Positions 47,038 to 56,509 of a stretch of DNA of 64,000 nucleotides are shown here, one piece after another. Within the stretch, counting starts at the first letter, position 1. The number at the start of each line of letters is the position of its first letter. The translations under genes were made by a program, and so were the position numbers. This DNA comes from Sweltsa coloradensis (lineage: Eukaryota; Arthropoda; Insecta; Plecoptera; Chloroperlidae). The notes beneath the pieces are model-generated. The model was not told where the DNA came from, ran no database searches, and worked only from the letters and a program-made list of their open reading frames with translations. The stretch is taken from the NCBI GenBank assembly GCA_024449915.1, contig JAMZAV010000323.1:1-64000 (forward strand), in the 5' to 3' direction.

Positions 47038-47415
47038 ATGCCCAGGATTGCTAACCGCGACATTTCTCGTCCCCTCCAGTTAATGCGTGACTTCCTCCTC
47101 GGCCGGAAGCACACGACCGCGCTTCGCAACGCCGACAACATGTCTCCGAAGACGCAACCGTGGCCGTGTCTCCCGCACGGACCGCACGCAAAGTACGCGC
47201 AGAACTACTACTGCGACCACGATGCCCGGCGCGAGGTGAAGCGCCCTACCGTGATCAAGCCGACCGGGGGACTCCGTTACAAGCCGTGTTGCTACCAGCC
47301 CGACTGCAAGAAGTGTCCCTGCCCGTGCCCCACGCCCCCGAGGGACTGTGATCCGTGCTGTTACGCGCCCAGGATTCTTAAGACAATCGTTCCTGCTAAA
47401 GATAAGAAGAACTGA
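47038..47415 (+). CDS. NDUFA7: Complex I subunit NDUFA7 (B14.5a)-like, Cys-rich C-terminus
   Basis: 125 aa, single exon, ATG at 47038 (CGAACCATGCCC). The frame is open to 46993 but only with a GTG, so the ATG is chosen. Residues 1-75 match the NDUFA7/B14.5a pattern: MPRIANRDISRPLQLMRDFL, LLGRKHTTALRNAD, TQPWPCLPHGPHAKYAQNYY, DARREVKRPTVI. The family is an accessory subunit of mitochondrial NADH:ubiquinone oxidoreductase. Residues 81-112 form an unusual Cys/Pro tail with nine Cys (PCCYQPDCKKCPCPCPTPP, then CDPCCY). Such tails recall sperm-specific Cys-rich proteins; that link is inference. AATAAA at 47883 could end the transcript. It is divergent from the IDH-like gene and may be a diverged or retroposed paralogue. 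Confidence 0.8.
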   Translation: MPRIANRDISRPLQLMRDFLLGRKHTTALRNADNMSPKTQPWPCLPHGPHAKYAQNYYCDHDARREVKRPTVIKPTGGLRYKPCCYQPDCKKCPCPCPTPPRDCDPCCYAPRILKTIVPAKDKKN

Positions 47416-47450
47416 GGCAGCTCACTATGCTGGCCATGCACGCTGCCACC

Positions 47451-47655
47451 AAACTGACCCGACCTGGGTTAGTCAAGACATCCAAAACACCACTGCAGTC
47501 CGCTGGAATCTCCACACTCAAACTCCCTAAGCAAAACTGACCCGACCTGGGCTAGTCAAGACATCCACAAACACCACTGCAGTCCGCTGGAATCTCCACA
47601 CTCAAACTCCCTAAGCAAAACTGACCCGTCAGGTTTGTCATGTCTCAAAACATCC
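47451..47655. repeat. 83-84 bp tandem repeat, 2.4 copies
   Basis: Units start at 47451, 47534 and 47618 (AAACTGACCCGACCTGGG...CAAACTCCCTAAGC). It lies directly after the stop codon of the NDUFA7-like gene and would be in its 3' UTR. The third unit diverges after about 15 bases. Confidence 0.9.
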
Positions 47656-48304
47656 ACAATCTCCCTCCAAGCAACATCTAAGTCATCAAAACTTTCATCG
47701 ATACTGACGTGATAGGCTAGAGGTCCGCCCCTGTGCCCTATGCATGTTTTGAGCTTACAATGTAACATCCAATTATACAGAATGTTAAAGATGACCTGGC
47801 ATCAATCAAAACCCCATCAAATATTAAATATAGTATCTAAGAGATCATTTTAGAAGCAATTCCACTGGGACTAGTCGTTGACAATAAATTGGTATTTTGG
47901 CAAGACATTGAGATTATGTTTCATTTCCTTTTTTTTAAATCAAGGGGTACGATATATAAATAGAATATAATATACAATTAAAGTCATTCTTAGAATGAAT
48001 CGTTATTATTCCGGGCCTACACGGCAAATGTTATTTTTATATAAATTAAAAATGATACAACTATATGACAAAAAATTATAGTTGTGTATACATTATGTTT
48101 ATACAAATTGATTTGCTATAAATAGTAGGCCTGCATGTGATAGGAGTTACACTGAACAAATCGGTGTCGAAAATGCGTGTACTACAGCTTGTGAGAACGT
48201 GTGTGCGTGTGTAGGGTGACATATATGTCACGACTGAAACTACAAGTTTACGTTGTGACTATCTCTAGCTTGATCAAGTCCTCCTTATGCTGTTCTATGC
48301 CTAA

Positions 48305-48450
48305 CTAAATAAATAAATCCGTATTTAGAGTCTACCCACTCAGTCACACAACTGATTTTCAGTGGGGGACAGTAAACCAAAGCGACCAAGCTAACCCTGT
48401 ACTTCCCGACGCAATCGACGAGTGAGCGATAACCAACCAAAGATCGATGT
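48305..48450 (-). repeat. Interspersed repeat (CCCCCACTGAAAATCAG family)
   Basis: Inverted relative of 40865-40997; contains CTGATTTTCAGTGGGGGACA and GACGCAATCGACGAGTGAGC. Confidence 0.65.
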
Positions 48451-49940
48451 TTTTAAATAGGATATATAGCAGAACGGCACTCATTGAGAATACTTAAATT
48501 TTAGTATAAAAGCATGACATTTTGCATGATGATCGCACATACTCTACTGATGATTTAAGGAAATGGGGCCAATCGAAAATTTACCCAGGAACCCCTAAAA
48601 TCAAAGATGGCGTCCAAACATGGGCTAATTTTTAAAAATTATGGTCCTTAGTTATTCATTTTCACTTTACGCGCGTACTTTCAAGTACTGAATATAAATT
48701 TGAGGTTCAAATATACTTTTTTTGATCAGAAACCTCTCAAAATTAAAGATGGCGGCCAAAAAATCAAAGTTTGTCATTTATTTACGGATTTGATTGAATT
48801 TCAGTTTCTACACGTATATTGAGCTGCTGAGTTTCATTTTGAGGTAAAAAAAAAAAAAATGTGAGATTTATTGGTCACATAACCTAAAAAAAGTTTGAAA
48901 AGAAGAAACAACATTTTGTAATAATGTGATTATTTACTTATCACTAGTAGCCAAACTAGATACAAACACACTAGTACGTAATACGTATTTAACAAAAAAT
49001 AATTAAATAAACAAAACCGTGGAATAAATTAGTGTTTGTTAAATACGTAGGGCCTACTAGTGTGTTTTTTATCAGGTTTGGCTACCAGTGTAGTGCCTGC
49101 ACTATCCCACACATTTGGTCATTTGGTTTGGCATTTGGGCATTTGGTTTGGTGTAGGAGCGAATATTTATTGAGGTGTAGACTATCTAAAAAGATGGTGG
49201 CATACGTTATACTAGGGGATTCCCAGGTTTTCACCTTCTCCGGGAGTTATACTTGTACCATGTGCACGTCAAGCTGAATTAAGTTATTCTATTATATATT
49301 CTATTATATTTACTGGAATTGAGTTCTACGAGCAACCCTCAAAATACCCCTTCCAAACTTCCATTGTCGTAGTCGCTACGTTTAAATGAGAAGCGTTATT
49401 AATTCGAATATGATAATAGTTGGTTAAAAAACGTAATTTTACACTTGGCTAAATTGGTTTTTTAATTTCCTGTGCTGGTCTACAATTTTAAGGTTAATAT
49501 TTTATTTCCAAGGTTGTTTATAAATTCAATTTCATCAAATTAGTGTGCATGAATGTTGATTGTTCCTATGCGGTCCGTGAAAGTGTGGTAGGACTATTGG
49601 CATTATAGAGATGAATATTGATGCAAGATGTAAAATGTGTGTCAAGTTGGGTTTTAAAAAAAGGGGATCAATTTTCGTGGTTAGAGAGAATAGGTTAGAA
49701 ACTTAGACGAATAACCCCCTAAGTTCAACCCCGCTCTGTGGCTTCGGAGCTTGGTTAGCGTGGGTGGCAGACACACTGATCTATACCCTCGTCTTATCGC
49801 GTGATGCACATCCGGCCTCGCTTGACTTCCACACTACACTACGGCGTGTGTGGCTTCGACCTGCATGGATACACACCGCACGCCACGCTAATTGAAGGAA
49901 TCGAATTGAAACGTAGCGTGTGCCTACCATACATACACAC
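48451..49940. other. Intergenic; partly repetitive
   Basis: 48585-48790 holds two related blocks with AAAATCAAAGATGGCG and AAATTAAAGATGGCGGCC (the latter is close to a YY1-type motif). 48960-49070 has a short inverted pair around TAGTACGTAATACG / CGTAGGGCCTACTAG. No gene is supported. Confidence 0.4.
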
Positions 49941-49944
49941 ATAA

Positions 49945-50185
49945 CCGACAGTGTTGGCTCGGGCGCTAAGCGCTCGACTCTGATTCGGGAGGTCCCGGGT
50001 TCGAATCCCGTCGAGACCGGCAATCCTGACTGATGGTTTTTCCGAGGTTTTCCTCAGTCGTTAAGGAAGGGATTGAGTCCTCTTAAATAGCCCTCGGACA
50101 TCCCTTCACAATTTCCTATCCGCACATACCTAGTTCACCTGAAAAGGGGCTAATTGCACCCTATAACAGGTTTCCCACGATAAAA
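49945..50185 (+). mobile_element. tRNA-derived SINE, near full length
   Basis: tRNA-like head (GTTGGCTCGGGCGCTAAGCG; box B GGGTTCGAATCCCGTC), then GACCGGCAATCCTGACTGAT, a GGGATTGAGTCCTC block, CCCTCGGACATCCC and an A-rich end near 50190. Copies: 16088-16290 (+) and remnants near 19790-19893 and 26205-26290 (-). Confidence 0.75.
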
Positions 50186-50344
50186 AAAAAATACACACAT
50201 ACATTCATACACGATAAATAAAATAATTATCAGGTTAGTCAATGATCAATACGCATCGTCGAGACGTGATGAAGTCGATGTGGGCCAAGAGTAAGAGTGT
50301 GGTGTTTGAGATAATCGTGGGGTGGGTGGCGGGTTGGGTGGCTA

Positions 50345-50514
50345 CCTGGTATTGATTGTACCACCGCGTACGAGGAGCCCGGTACTGGGTCGGTGTTCGC
50401 AGCCATCTCGCCTCCACTGCCACCGCCGACGTCGCCTGGCCTCGCCTCGGATGAGAGATTGCTGCCGCCTCCGACCTCCGGAGCATGGCTAGCGCACAGA
50501 CTCTTCCACACATC
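50345..50514 (-). CDS. Exon-like GC-rich block, strand uncertain
   Basis: On the minus strand an ATG in strong context (GGCGAGATGGCT, about 50407) opens MAANTDPVPGSSYAVVQSIP and reaches a donor (ACCAG, GTAGCC) near 50345, with a GC-rich upstream portion open in the same frame (residues including EVGGGSNLSSEARPGDVGGG). On the plus strand the same DNA has an acceptor-like TTCGCAG at 50402 and donor ATCAG/GTACAG at 50514. No homologue recognised and no following exon found. Confidence 0.3.
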
Positions 50515-50739
50515 AGGTACAGACCAACACCGATATCACTCTTGTACAAGTTCTTTCAACAGTAGCCTGTCTTTAAGACGCTCAATTTGAATTAACATAT
50601 TTTTAATTTATATATTATCCTGGAGTGGCACTAGAGTTTGGACATTGGAGGGGCGCAAATCCAGATAAGGCAAATTCAAAAATTGGCCAAGGGGAGGGGC
50701 GAAGGCTAAGTAAGGGTCCGGGGGCTTACCCCCCTAAAA

Positions 50740-50935
50740 AATTCTCCTTTAAGGTCATTTTGGTGAAAATCTGTGCGTTTTAAAGCATCACAATGACCAG
50801 TTTAAAAATCCTCTTTTTAATCTAAAGTTTTCTCCTTCGAGGTAATTTTGGTGGAAATCTGTGCGTTTTAAAGGATGACCAACTGTGGGTTGTTAATTGA
50901 GAAAACGAGGAAATTATTGGGGGTCACTGATGTTA
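50740..50935 (-). mobile_element. Relative of the 12428-12760 repeat
   Basis: On the minus strand it contains ACGCACAGATTTCCACCAAA and ACCTCGAAGGAGAAAACTTT, in duplicated arrangement as at 12428-12760. Confidence 0.55.
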
Positions 50936-51597
50936 CCCCGTCGTCATACCACACGCATTATATGTCTTGTATGTTTGTTTATTCTTCTTTAAAACAATAA
51001 ATGAGGATTTGTTTCTGTACAAATGTGGAAATTTTGCTGTTACGAGAGGAATGGAAGCTTTGCTTGTTGTACAAGGGGACCTACGCTATATAGGTCTTTA
51101 CAGTCGAGTGCGTCGATCAAAATCATTTAGTTATGCACAAATAAAATGTTTTATCTACATCAAGCGTTATGGTTTAGCTTGTTCTCCTGCTAGTTTATGA
51201 AATGCTGTTATAGATCACACTGATAAACTGTGCGGCTCCACCGCGGTCGAGTGTGTGTGGCTCTGTATGGATGTGTCTTGTCGTAAGGGAGTTTTACTTG
51301 AAAACAGACTTGCATATTCTTTCTTTGCATGGGAGGGGGGCGGGGGCAAGCTGAAGGGAGGGGGTTGTATCTAATCCACATCACGCACGACATCCCAGAC
51401 CCTACGCTGTTTTATTGGTATTTGTATGCAACAAATCACACACGATCTAGTCGGCCAATCAGGAGTGTTTGCTGAAGGTAGGCAACAGTTGTAGTTCAGC
51501 TCGTCATTGTACGAGGGGGGGGGGTTGTTGCGCTATCGGTTGTAATGTCTTCGATTTGTCACCTGTTTGATCATAAAGCCATAAAGCCATCCGTATC

Positions 51598-52048
51598 AAG
51601 GCTATTCGACCGCGTTTTTATATTTTCCAAAATATGCTACTACCAAGCCAAAATATAGTGAATGGCTGTGAAATCTGGCTCTTTAAGAAAATCAAAACTT
51701 TTTTTTTCTAATCCGGTACACGGCCAATATCGCCACCTCAAAATAATTTCAAACTTCAATTCGCTAAGGCACACCATTCAACGTAGGGTGTTGTGTTTTT
51801 GTGACATTAATTTTCAACTGGTTATCTATAGGCTGACTGAGAGAAAAAGTATTTTTTTACAAGTCTTTCCGGCGAAATTTTTCGTTTGGCGGTATTTTGT
51901 ACCGATTTGTACCGCCAAACCGTGTACCGGATCAGAAAATTTAGAAAAAAATAGTTTTGATTACCAATCTAAAAGAGACAGGTTTCAAAGCCATTTAACT
52001 ATATTTTGACTTGGTTTGGAAAATAGAAAAACGCGGTCAAATAGCCTT
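51598..52048. mobile_element. MITE with long terminal inverted repeats (about 130 bp)
   Basis: The left arm starts AAGGCTATTCGACCGCGTTT; the right arm ends AACGCGGTCAAATAGCCTT. Arm similarity continues through the AGCCATT and CCGGTACACGG blocks. A half copy opens this window (1-277). Non-coding. Confidence 0.7.
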
Positions 52049-52576
52049 AACTGATTTGACTTATCGTTGTTTAGGGGAATCCCCCTACACTGGACTATCA
52101 CGGATATCTTGTTTGAAAACGAGTAGACTGGCGTTAGACCTTGGTACTGATTGTGGTCTATCGTTCAATGCCAGGACCATCGTATCTTACAATACATGTT
52201 TCGGGGTGAGTCTGTGACAGAGATAATGTAATCAAGACGATTTGGTGACAGCGTCTTATCAAGTGCGTTGACTTCCACAGCTTCAGTACTGTAGCCAGTG
52301 GGCGATACATCGTTCAACAGTACTGTGTCCTCCTCCCTGGCGGAAACAGACACTTTTGAAGACTGTGGTCAAAAACAAACAATCACAGTCTGATTGCCAA
52401 GGTCTACGAAATCTCCTGGTGGGTTTTCGTCGGTAGTGTAGTGTATTTATTTTCGATTTTAATATTGTTGCTTAATTAATGAACTATTCGTATTAATTAC
52501 TTGGAAAATACAAGTTTACTACATTTTGTAAGATGAAGATAGCTATTATGTTTTAAACGTTAACCTTCAAACCAAC

Positions 52577-52830
52577 CTACTGAAACCCAGAGACGTCCAA
52601 ACCGACGGCTTCCACCTTTGAATATTGTTCCAATCTTGCGGCAGTGGTTAGACGGTTTTCTTCGTAGAGGATGGGGGGGATCACGTATAGTTTCTCGTTG
52701 TCTGAAATTAAAATGATGGATTTTCTTGAAATGTTCTTAACCTTTTTTTCTTCCGCAAGTAGATTGGGGTATGGAAAGAATCTTTCAATCTCATACATCG
52801 CATTTAAAAGAATATATAATTCTATTACAA
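52577..52830 (-). CDS. Unassigned ORF, possible terminal exon
   Basis: A minus-strand frame of about 80 codons reads like real protein (IERFFPYPNLLAEEKKVKN, then ISDNEKLYVIPPILYEENRL and LEQYSKVEAVGLDVSGFQ, stop). An AATAAA on the minus strand lies about 130 bp past the stop (52445-52450). Upstream the frame runs into the Helentron-like element H3 at 52831, so the original 5' part is separated or lost. I do not recognise the family. Confidence 0.35.
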
Positions 52831-53648
52831 CTAGGAAAACGCTTAAGTCCCGCCGCGTTGTTGGATGAGCGTATATGGTGCATTGAGATGCCATGTGTTA
52901 CGCGGATTTTCTGTTGTTCTGTGAAAAAATCATTATTTAGTCGAAGATTTTTTTAAATTAAATTAAATTAAATAAAAAATTACTTAATTTTTTATAATTA
53001 AATTAAATAAAATTAAAAATTAACTTAATTGTTTGAATTTATCGTAATTTTTTTAAAAGAAAAATCGTAAAATTGCAATTTGCATAAGAAATAATATTCG
53101 ATTGCGCTCAAATTTAACACGAATATATTAATTCATGAAATTAAGGTTCTGTGAAAAAATCATTACAATAGGAACAAAGCATGTACGTGTTATAAGTCAA
53201 AGAATTGTTTTAAAAAAGAAAAAAACCGTAAAATTTTGATTTTCATGAGAAATAATTTTTCGATTACGCTCAAATTTCACACGATTATTTTAATTCATAA
53301 AATTAAGGTTCTGTGAAAAAATCATTACAATCGATAAAGCATGTAGGTGTTATGAGTCAGAAGAAAGTTTTTTAAAAATCGAAAAAAATCGTAAAATTGC
53401 GTTTTTTATGAGAAAAAATTTCCCGATTGCGCTCAAAAAACGTGGCAGTTCTAAGTTCAGAGATTCGAAGGCCTCCATGAAATTTCATCGCAATCGGAGT
53501 ATCGGTTTAGCCGGAATCGTGTTAACAGACACACAAAAATACCAGAAAGAAAGAATAGAAAAAAAGAAACACATTCCGGATTTTTTTTCTCCAGTGTAGT
53601 GAAATGGAATCTTCGCTTCGCTCGCTACGCTCGCTACGCTCATCCAAC
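52831..53648 (-). mobile_element. Helentron-like element H3
   Basis: On the minus strand: 5' TGTTGGATGAGCGTAGCGAG, then GAAGATTCCATTTCACTACA, a TGTGTGTCTGTTAACACG stretch, and several internal repeats of about 165-180 bp containing TTCTGTGAAAAAATCATTAC and TTAATTCATAAAATTAAGG. 3' end GCTCATCCAACAACGCGGCG...TAAGCGTTTTCCTAG, then T. It shares this architecture and much sequence with 59875-60574. Confidence 0.6.
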
Positions 53649-54211
53649 AGCGTTTTGACTTCTATAAAAAAGATACCCGTAAGATAACTAAAAGATTAAA
53701 CTTACGGCATTTCAAAAAGTGTGTTGACGGTCCACCCTGAAATAGAGTGTACGTCTGCTCTCCCCCCCCCCCCCAAGTTGACAATACTGCATCTTGGTAA
53801 ATGTGGGGCGCAAATGTGCAGAGCTACGTGAGGCTTAGAAGTGAACACGGCAACTCCAGCTTTACTCAAATCACTGTCATTACCTGTAAGCCCCGACTAT
53901 CGAAGACAGCTAATCACGCGACAATAGCTTAGTATGGCATCCGATTGCTAATTGAGTAGTGCATACGTAGTTGTGATTACTAGGACATTGTAGCGGTTCG
54001 TTGTTTAATGGTAGAGCTAGAGTTTACATTATAGTTCGTGATCCAATACACCATTCCAGGTTGCGTGCTTGCTTGAACGTTGCTAGTTTGGCTTGTGTGC
54101 CCTAAGTGAATGATTTGGTATACCAGGTAATTTACTGCAGTGTTGAAAGTAATTAGATAGTTGTAGTTGGGAGTGTAATAATGTTTGAACGAATCATTAA
54201 TATAATTTTTC

Positions 54212-54362
54212 GATTTGGATAGTCGGGAAACACTCCCGTAGGTGGAATTGTTGATATTTAATACAATCCAGAAATTAAAAAATCCATCCCGATCGGGGTA
54301 CGAACCCGAGTCTCCCACTTTCCGGGTGGACGCCTTAGCCAACTAGACCAACGAGACGGTAA
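54212..54362 (-). mobile_element. tRNA-derived SINE, reference copy
   Basis: Minus strand: TACCGTCTCGTTGGTCTAGT, TGGCTAAGGCGTCC (box A), GGGTTCGTACCCC (box B), ATCGGGATGGATTTTTTAAT, and tail AATTCCACCTACGGGAGTG. Related to 8790-8935 and to the tRNA-like block inside H5-H7. Confidence 0.7.
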
Positions 54363-54599
54363 CTATTTAACTTCTGTATTGTCGTTACATTATAGAACTT
54401 GAATGGATGGAACAATAAAGCATCGGAAAACTGTTGCTGTTGAATTGACCAAACAAACATATTTATAATGTCATTATACAATCCAGAAATTATTTTAATT
54501 ATTACAATCCATCCCGATCGGGATGGATTTTTAAATACTTAATTTTTAAATATCAATTAATATTCTTGTTGACAAAATATGTATTACTATGTTGGCCTC

Positions 54600-54690
54600 G
54601 TTTGCCCCGGCTGGGACTCGAACCCCAGTCATCTGACCTTTGGAGGACTTGCTTGTATTAAAGCGCTACTATGTCTGTAATGATTCGCGG
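54600..54690 (-). mobile_element. tRNA-like SINE head
   Basis: Minus strand: GACTGGGGTTCGAGTCCCAG (box B) and an upstream weak box A. Not an intact tRNA. Confidence 0.45.
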
Positions 54691-55147
54691 TAAAGCCAGG
54701 TGATGGCCTTGTTGTTTTTATTCATTACTGAAAAACATGCGTTTGGGACGGGTATCCAAGGATCCTCATGCCTTGCCATACAAATGCAGGTGAATGAAGT
54801 TCCCCGTGCTTTGCTGTTACAAACAAGTCGTTTCAACTAGTTTCTACTTCCATTGTTACGTTTGGGTGCCCAACAGTGTCCAACTTATCGCAACCTGGGG
54901 ACTCTCAAGACCTTCGATATGATTTTAGTTTGGTGTATGGGAATCGGATTACTATTACCTTAAATTTATTTTGCGTCCTATTATTAATGATGAAATTTTA
55001 TGAAAATTAATCATCCTACACAATACTTCTAATGACTATGATGACCAAATAATACTGAGACAGCGATATTAATTTCCGAGTGTTGAAAAGAATGTCTTAT
55101 TTTGCTGTAAGACCCCCTACAATCCCATCAAATAAGTAAGGCATTAA

Positions 55148-55325
55148 GTTAAAACCTTACCGGGTGGTATGGTATATCGTGCTGCTCTATGATAGTTTGT
55201 CATGACTGACAGGCGTCTTGAAATCACGCTATCTCTACATTGTGCGATCTTCTTCCTTATAGATTGAACTGTGTTCATAGCTACTGATAGCCTGGAAACG
55301 CTATCATTTCCCACAGCAAACAAAT
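55148..55325 (-). CDS. Unassigned exon-like ORF
   Basis: The minus-strand frame reads MHNYSNLFAVGNDSVSRLSV... then MNTVQSIRKKIAQCRD and NYHRAARYTIPP, and meets a strong donor (CACCCG, GTAAGG). It has Lys/Arg content unlike surrounding repeats. Phase at the donor is 1. It might belong to the same minus-strand gene as 52577-52830, but no connecting exon is seen. Confidence 0.25.
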
Positions 55326-55882
55326 TTGAATAATTGTGCATTTCCGTGTCTTCAGGAATATTCTTTCTTTATAGAAATTCCGACAGAGACCTTAATATAA
55401 TGTGGTTATACTCATCATATTAATGTCAGATTCCACTGTCACAATACACGCATACCGGTATGAAACTATCCCACATTACTAACTGCTAGCAGAATGGTTT
55501 CTAAACTACTGTAAGCACTATTTATTTATTTCATACAAACCAAACATAATGGAAAATAATGTGACTGGTTGGTAACGTGAATTATACAACAGTTAAATAT
55601 GCAAATGTAGTTGTACGATCAAGCTAGAAAGACATGTTTTACTTCATTTATGTATAACACTATACTTACATAAAATATACGCGATTGGGCGAGGTTATAT
55701 TCGGAGGTCTAGGGGTTTGAAATTGAAATGGTTGGCTCTTTCTTTTCGATATTTCATTGAGAATGCGAATTTCATAGCACGAAAGTATGAATAAAATTTT
55801 ATTTCTTCGTATCAAAACTTGGATAGCCTGTTAAGATGTATTTTGTAATCAAAACACTAATTTGGTATCACATTCTTTGCTT

Positions 55883-55902
55883 TTTGGTGGAGGTGCCGGG
55901 TC
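55883..55902 (+). repeat. Dispersed 20-mer, locus 7
   Basis: Exact TTTGGTGGAGGTGCCGGGTC. Confidence 0.85.
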
Positions 55903-56279
55903 CGAGTTTATACTTTGCTTCTTTAGCTTTCAGTTTTTGGCTAGTTATCTGACTGATGGAGGAATACTTTTTTTTAAATTCATACATTTTCTATAGAATT
56001 AAAGCTAAAAATTCCTCACGCTATAACATAGCCTTTGTTTAAAATATCGATTAATCTTTAAAAATAATGAATTTCTAGATCTATCCGTGTAAATCTTGAG
56101 TTGCGCAACTGAAGGTTGTGTTCTTACGTGTGATGCGACTAGGCGTTTACAGCGTGCAGCCCTCCACCCCCGTGAACTTGATGGGGGGTGGGGTGGGGGC
56201 GGAGGGGTGGCAAGTGACGGCTCCACCAGTCACGGATGCCTCACGGAACAAGACGGAGCGAAACAGTTTCTTGCGTTTT

Positions 56280-56509
56280 GACTTTTTAAACTGGCTCGCT
56301 GCGATTAAAGGCGAGCGAAGCACGATGGAGCCGCGTTGCGTATTGTAAGATAAGGTTTATTGGTGTTGATTGCGTGAGGTGTTACGCTATGCGAGTAGCG
56401 GCGGCGGGAGAGGGAGGGGGTAAGTGTGAGACTAATTTGTCTATTCGCAGTGTTGCAGCTTTTACTATAGGCCTACGGATGTAGTGAAGAAGTGATTATC
56501 TTGGACAGC
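56280..56509 (+). promoter_or_regulatory. GC-rich region before rootletin exon 1
   Basis: CpG- and G-rich sequence (GCGAGTAGCGGCGGCGGGAG, then GAGGGAGGGGGTAAG) precedes the tentative start codon. An acceptor-like TATTCGCAG at 56450 means that the 5' UTR could be spliced. Promoter role is inferred from position only. Confidence 0.4.
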
